Of a stretch of DNA of 45,926 bases, positions 42,083 to 45,926 are shown one piece after another. A program made the translations under genes and the position numbers. The stretch's first letter is position 1; each line of letters opens with the position of its first letter. The DNA comes from Oscillatoria sp. FACHB-1406 (GTDB taxonomy: Bacteria; Cyanobacteriota; Cyanobacteriia; Cyanobacteriales; Spirulinaceae). The stretch spans positions 1 through 45,926 of the forward strand of contig NZ_JACJSM010000036.1 of assembly GCF_014698145.1 (NCBI RefSeq). The letters run 5' to 3'. The notes under the pieces are model-generated. The model was not told the origin of the DNA and did no database searches. It saw only the letters and a list, made by a program, of their open reading frames with translations.

Positions 42083-42817
42083 ATGGCATACAGAGATCTA
42101 ATTTTACTACTGCATCCCATTATTGTGATTGTTGTTGTCTATCCGCTAATTGGTATCGTTATCAATCGCGCCTTGCAAGTGCGGCACCGTCGTCTACAAG
42201 TTGCGACTGAGGGAAAAAGTAAAATTCAGCCTGTAGTGGGTCAAGAACACGTTAAGGTTGGTGGATGGCTAGCAATTAGTGTGTTTGGTATAACGTTGTT
42301 AGCACTCGCTAATGGTATTTTTGGCAAAATTGCTGACAATCAAGTTTGGAGCAAAATGCCGTTCCAGGTGCTTTTGATTGTCGTGTTATTTGGAGTAACA
42401 ATCGCTGCTTTCTTCTTTCTCCACAAAGCACGTCACAATACATGGAGAGCCATTTTTGCAATTTTATCTGGAATGGGACTGGTCGTTTTAGGCTGTCAGG
42501 ATGGAGTCTATCGCCAAACAGATCGATGGTACATTTCACACTATTACTATGGCATCGTTGCAGCATTGCTGATGATAATTTCAGTGGCGATTGTGCAAAC
42601 CATTTATAAAGATCGTAGCAATCGCTGGCGAAAGGTTCACATTATTCTCAACATTGCTGCACTATTGTTATTTTTGGGACAAGGCATTACGGGAGCCAGA
42701 TCTTTATTAGAAATTTCGCTCAATTGGCAGGAACCTTATGTTCAGCAGCTTTATGAGCAACAGTGTGAAACAAAGCCCTGCAAAGTAGAAGCTCTTCTTA
42801 CTCCAAGTTCCCATTAA
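42083..42817 (+). CDS. DUF4079 membrane protein (cytochrome b561-like)
   Basis: A 244-residue protein with about six TM helices: residues 5-27, 60-80, 91-112, 120-140, 152-172 and 183-205. His residues near helix ends (HP in the first helix, HKARHN, SHYYYG and KVHIIL) match the haem-ligand layout of cytochrome b561-like membrane proteins. DUF4079 proteins recur in cyanobacteria and their physiological role is unknown. It starts 94 nt after the secreted-protein stop, on the same strand. The cysteines in the tail (QQCETKPCKVE) are periplasmic or cytosolic depending on topology. Function in membrane redox is inference. Confidence 0.8.
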   Translation: MAYRDLILLLHPIIVIVVVYPLIGIVINRALQVRHRRLQVATEGKSKIQPVVGQEHVKVGGWLAISVFGITLLALANGIFGKIADNQVWSKMPFQVLLIVVLFGVTIAAFFFLHKARHNTWRAIFAILSGMGLVVLGCQDGVYRQTDRWYISHYYYGIVAALLMIISVAIVQTIYKDRSNRWRKVHIILNIAALLLFLGQGITGARSLLEISLNWQEPYVQQLYEQQCETKPCKVEALLTPSSH

Positions 42818-42899
42818 TCTGGAATTTATCTTCGATGCGTGTTTACCAGGTTCCTCCTCAGCTTTACCTACTTGCGATCGCTCGATGGTGACATAAACC

Positions 42900-43553
42900 C
42901 TAAGAACTCATTTGCATTCTAAGTTCTCGGAGCATTTTACGGCTTCCTTCGTTGAAGGCACGAGCGACTAACTGAGGAATTAACTCCCGGATGGGTAAGT
43001 TGGGAAAGGTCGGACTGGTTGAGGATTCAACGTACTTCCCTTCAATGAGAACCTTGACGCTCAATTTTTTTTCCGTGTAAATCCACACTTCCGGAACTTC
43101 TAACGCTTCATAGATTTCCAGGGTCGTTTTGGAAGTGACATCGGCTTCAATTGCTAAATCGGGAGGGGGAGAGACACTCAGATCGATTCTTTGGCAAGCT
43201 CGCACTTTTTCAGCATTTTCGATGTAAAAACAGGTGTCCGGTTCGAGTCCGGCTTCGAGGGCTTTTTTACGAAATGTACTCGAACCAAAGTCTTCCCAAT
43301 CTCGTTCTTCAACATCGAGTAAGACTTTGACAATATCTCCGATGATTCGGTGCGGTCGTTCGTGAGCCGGGAGGGGAGCCATAATTTCTAACGTTCCTTG
43401 ACTGTAAGCGATTCGGGTTCTGATTCCTTCGGTTTCTCTTTCTTGGAGAATCGCTTCAAATTGCTCCCAAGTTACATCACGGATGCTGATTAAGCTGCCG
43501 GGAGTGAGTTGAATATTTTTGAGGGGAATGGTGATGGGTGTTACGACAGTCAT
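42900..43553 (-). CDS. Uma2-family protein (DUF820)
   Basis: The protein has 217 residues from ATG 43553, which gives the usual MTVVTPITIPL start. The core motifs are RTRIAYSQGTLEIMAPLPAHE, then LEPDTCFYIEN and PPPDLAIEADVTSKT (the PD...E-x-x pattern of PD-(D/E)XK folds). Cyanobacteria encode many such proteins of unknown role. It lacks the coiled-coil tail of the 19.2-kb paralogue. Upstream minus-strand codons (to 43769) form an open frame with no family likeness, so I exclude them. Confidence 0.88.
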   Translation of the reverse strand: MTVVTPITIPLKNIQLTPGSLISIRDVTWEQFEAILQERETEGIRTRIAYSQGTLEIMAPLPAHERPHRIIGDIVKVLLDVEERDWEDFGSSTFRKKALEAGLEPDTCFYIENAEKVRACQRIDLSVSPPPDLAIEADVTSKTTLEIYEALEVPEVWIYTEKKLSVKVLIEGKYVESSTSPTFPNLPIRELIPQLVARAFNEGSRKMLRELRMQMSS

Positions 43554-43881
43554 ATTCTTAAACTCCCAGAGAACTGAATTCTTTTTTCGTCTGTAAGCCC
43601 TGGCGTGCGTTCTACACCCATTTTCTTCTTTCATTTTACACATCGCTCGGCGATTGTCTTCCTGAGTTTGTCTGGGGGCAGAGCGGGCAACGCCGCTCTC
43701 GGCGCGCGATCTCAATCTGGAATGTTGGGCATTAGTGGGAGTTGGAGTTGTCCTATTCTGCGAGAGCATTGGGTCAACTTAAGGAAAACTGGTAGGATGC
43801 GCGCCCCCTTTTCCCTGTCCAGAGGGTGTAATATCGGGCTGCCCTTTCCATGCGATCGCTCGAGACTTAAGGATATTGGCT
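43554..43881. other. Gap between Uma2 and Fic genes
   Basis: These 328 nt contain the promoter of the Uma2 gene and a short hairpin (AGAGCGGGCAACGCCGCTCT, near 43680-43699) of unknown meaning. No tRNA, ORF or MITE end is visible. A short plus-strand frame (43605-43913) runs antisense and has no protein-like features. Confidence 0.5.
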
Positions 43882-44850
43882 TTACCCATCGATCTCATCT
43901 CCCGCGCGATTGAGAAAATCCGTAATCTCTTGATAAAAAGCCTGCCCCTTTCCTCGACTACTTCTGGCCGTCACCAATACTCTTAAAACCTCTACAAGCG
44001 ACGCGATCGCCGCCTCAAAAACTAAGTCGTAAAGCTGACTTAGATCGTCTTGGTTTTGCTGTCCGTAAGCCAAAGCATTAATATAATCATTACGAACTTG
44101 ATTATCAATCACTACGATCGGATAGCCCGCTCGAATTAACAATAAATTCATTAATAATCGAGCCGTTCGACCGTTGCCATCGCGGAAAGGATGGATCGAA
44201 ACAAACCGATAGTGGGCAAGACTGGCATATTCAACCGGATGGAGACTTAAAGCCGCTTCCGAATTGAGCCAACTCGCAAAATCTCCCATTAATTGAGACA
44301 GTAAATAGTGAGGAGGATAACGATAATTCGTCCCGGCTGCCATCACGTCTAGAGTCCGGTAACTCCCCGCTTCCTCTGGGGTGATTTTTCGGAGAATTAG
44401 ATTGTGAATTTGCTTGATTTCCCATTCATTAATTTTCGTGTTTTGTTGGGCTAAATGTTCGATATAATCGATCGCCTCCTTGTGTCCGATCGCCTCTAAA
44501 TGTTCGTCTAGGGTTTTGCCACCCACCGTAATCCCCTTAGTTAACACTAATTCCGTCTCGCTTTGAGTTAAAGTATTTCCCTCAATGGCATTTGAGTTAT
44601 AAGTAAAGCGAACATCGTAGAGATTTTTGAGTTCGGCGACGAGCTTGGGTTCAAAAGGTCTAAACTCATCCAGCCAAGCTTTGAGTCGATCGAGCCGTTC
44701 GAGTTTAAGTCGATAATTCATCGTTAAATAATCCTCGATCGCAGCACTTAATGAAAAATTGGCTTGTTGACTTAAATCCATCAGCCGTCGTAGGAATTGC
44801 TCATAGAGATGAGAAGAAGAAAGCATCGACTGAGTATCCATATTCTTCAT
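43882..44850 (-). CDS. Fic-domain AMPylase-like protein (class II, self-inhibited)
   Basis: A 322-residue protein. The Fic motif HPFRDGNGRTAR (220-231) has the catalytic His and the acidic and GNGR residues needed to move AMP (or another nucleotide group) to a target hydroxyl. An N-terminal inhibitory helix motif S-x-x-x-E-G/N is present (SNAIEGN, 86-92), placing it in class II, in which Glu90 keeps the site in check. No antitoxin gene is needed, and none is adjacent. AGGA precedes the ATG at 44850. It may modify a host protein under stress; the target is not known. Confidence 0.93.
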   Translation of the reverse strand: MKNMDTQSMLSSSHLYEQFLRRLMDLSQQANFSLSAAIEDYLTMNYRLKLERLDRLKAWLDEFRPFEPKLVAELKNLYDVRFTYNSNAIEGNTLTQSETELVLTKGITVGGKTLDEHLEAIGHKEAIDYIEHLAQQNTKINEWEIKQIHNLILRKITPEEAGSYRTLDVMAAGTNYRYPPHYLLSQLMGDFASWLNSEAALSLHPVEYASLAHYRFVSIHPFRDGNGRTARLLMNLLLIRAGYPIVVIDNQVRNDYINALAYGQQNQDDLSQLYDLVFEAAIASLVEVLRVLVTARSSRGKGQAFYQEITDFLNRAGDEIDG

Positions 44851-44982
44851 TTCCTAAAACGGCACTTCAATCCAAAACTCTTCACAAAACCCGTGACGTA
44901 CTCTTCCATCGCTCGCTTAAAACTTTGGCAGCTTGTAGAGAATAGAATTAAATTCTATTTCCTAATTTTAGATGAAACTCCC

Positions 44983-45190
44983 ATGTCCGAGCGTCCCTAT
45001 CACATTATCCTCTACGGTGCTAGTGGCTTTGTGGGTCGGCAGACCGTGCATTACTTAGCCCGCCAAACTTCTCCCGAACGAGTCACCTTCGCGATCGCCG
45101 GACGCAACCGCCAGAAATTAGAAGCCGTTCGCGATGAAGTCGGTGCAACCGTAGATATCCTAGTCGCTGACTGCCAAGATCGACAGTCGC
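44983..45190 (+). pseudogene. Saccharopine-dehydrogenase-like/enoyl-reductase gene, 5' fragment
   Basis: The frame starts MSERPYHIILYGASGFVGRQ, with the Rossmann G-x-x-G-F-x-G motif, and continues RVTFAIAGRNRQKLEAV and VDILVADCQDRQ, as in trans-acting enoyl-reductase or saccharopine-dehydrogenase-like proteins (normally about 400 residues). Around 45190 the likeness stops and the frame continues into insertion-sequence DNA to a stop at 45291. The rest of the gene is not in the window. The gene is thus most likely interrupted. Confidence 0.8.
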
Positions 45191-45926
45191 CAAACAGATA
45201 CGAAAAGCTAAACTTTTCCCTTTTTTACGACAAATTCGCCACCAACCCACATTCCGCACGACAAAAAGTAGTTGCTCTGTGCGACAGGTGAGAGGGAGTA
45301 GGAGTCAAGTCCCCTGATGAGGGAAAATGAAATCATGGCACTGTAACTGATGGGCTTCTCAAAGATGAATTCCCCCCAAAAATCTGTGTCGATGGCAATT
45401 AACGACCTCGACCACTTGGGCTTAGTAGCTGGACTCATAGACGAAATCGGTATAGTCGAAATCATCAACGAAATAACCGGGGAACATAAAAGCGAACTTG
45501 TCAGTGTGGGAATGGGAGTTAAAGGGATGATTTTAAACGGTCTGGGATTAGTGTCAGCCCCCCTGTATCTCTTCCACAGACTTAATCTGTAGCGGGGATG
45601 GAGATATCCCCTTGTGGATGAAAACGGATTCGGGAAACGCATCGGATACCGAACAATTTGCGAAGATTCTGCAACAGTTCAAAAAAGAAATAGACTGGGA
45701 GAGCTTATTCGTAGCAGATTGTGCGTTCTACAGCCGCGAGAACTTAGCACTGAGTAGCAACAGTTAGGAGAAATTGAAATTGAAGAAATTCGCTCCACAT
45801 CGGGGAGTCAGAATCAAGAAAGAGGTTATCGAGTTCGAGCAACAGCCTGTGAGTCTCCGGAAAAACTAGCCCCTTTGAAGATTGCAGCCGGACGCTTTAT
45901 TTTGGCAACTAATATTCTTGATGAGA
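45191..45926 (+). mobile_element. IS1634-like (DUF4277) element, decayed transposase, cut by the window edge
   Basis: The frame 45350-45592 starts MGFSKMNSPQK and reads INDLDHLGLVAGLIDEIGIV, then MGVKGMILNGLGLVSAPLYLF, typical of the DUF4277 N-terminus of IS1634 transposases. It ends in a stop at 45592. Downstream, in a different frame (45609-45768), PLWMKTDSGNASD and SLFVADCAFYSRENL match the interior of the same protein. A third frame from about 45762 to the end reads GRFILATNILDE, its later part. So the gene has internal deletion plus frame changes and is dead. About 160 nt of element end precede the first codon. Confidence 0.85.

Noticed and set aside
43554-43769. N-terminal extension of the Uma2 gene
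   Set aside because: Composition unlike the family, and a normal start exists at 43553.

Overview
The window is cyanobacterial. It carries psb30 (a photosystem II subunit), ndhM (a subunit specific to oxygenic-phototroph NDH-1), a DUF6737-type small membrane protein and many GCGATCGC (HIP1) octamers. Gene density, short operons and frequent strand switches fit a chromosome. The left edge lies inside a heptamer tandem repeat and the right edge inside a decayed transposase, so this may be a complete draft contig bounded by repeats (inference). I cannot name the genus.

Layout. 1-6.2 kb: repeat tract, phosphoribosyltransferase, YgfZ-type folate-binding protein, murA, tRNA-Leu(CAG), a TrmH-type RNA methyltransferase and a membrane-anchored TolB-like protein. 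6.2-10.5 kb: a NACHT (STAND) NTPase with an N-terminal HTH, followed directly by an IS200/IS605 element with an intact TnpB, a predicted omega-RNA end and a broken TnpA, then the small gene psb30. 10.6-15 kb: YkgJ-type cysteine cluster protein, then a pair of same-strand genes (TPR protein with a STAND-like N-terminus; P-loop ATPase) separated by a MITE and palindromic repeats. 15-20.9 kb: housekeeping genes ispG, tig, rsmI and an isolated lpxA, plus a Uma2 protein and a second MITE copy. 21-28.3 kb: two genes sharing a small repeated domain, a pentapeptide-repeat protein, an orphan ABC ATPase, an orphan amino-acid binding lipoprotein, an FMN reductase and small conserved proteins. 28.5-32.5 kb: a PP2C phosphatase and CHAT-FHA operon. 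32.8-37.8 kb: ndhM/DUF6737, a conserved one-TM protein, a GAF histidine-kinase-like protein that lacks the phospho-acceptor His, tRNA-Arg(CCG) and a phosphodiester glycosidase-like protein. 38.1-42.8 kb: a signalling island (membrane histidine kinase, OmpR-type regulator, GAF kinase), divergent from a small secreted Met-rich protein and a DUF4079 cytochrome b561-like membrane protein, with 11-bp-spaced repeats in between. 42.9-45.9 kb: Uma2, a class II Fic protein and a dehydrogenase gene cut by an IS1634-like element.

The strongest candidates for undescribed biology are: (a) the PP2C/CHAT-FHA operon, which could link phospho-dependent sensing to a caspase-like protease; (b) the TPR/STAND-like plus P-loop ATPase pair; (c) the kinase-regulator-kinase island facing a Met-rich secreted protein and a haem-type membrane protein; and (d) the TnpB/omega-RNA unit lodged on the stop codon of a NACHT gene. 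All functional links are inference from sequence and gene order.
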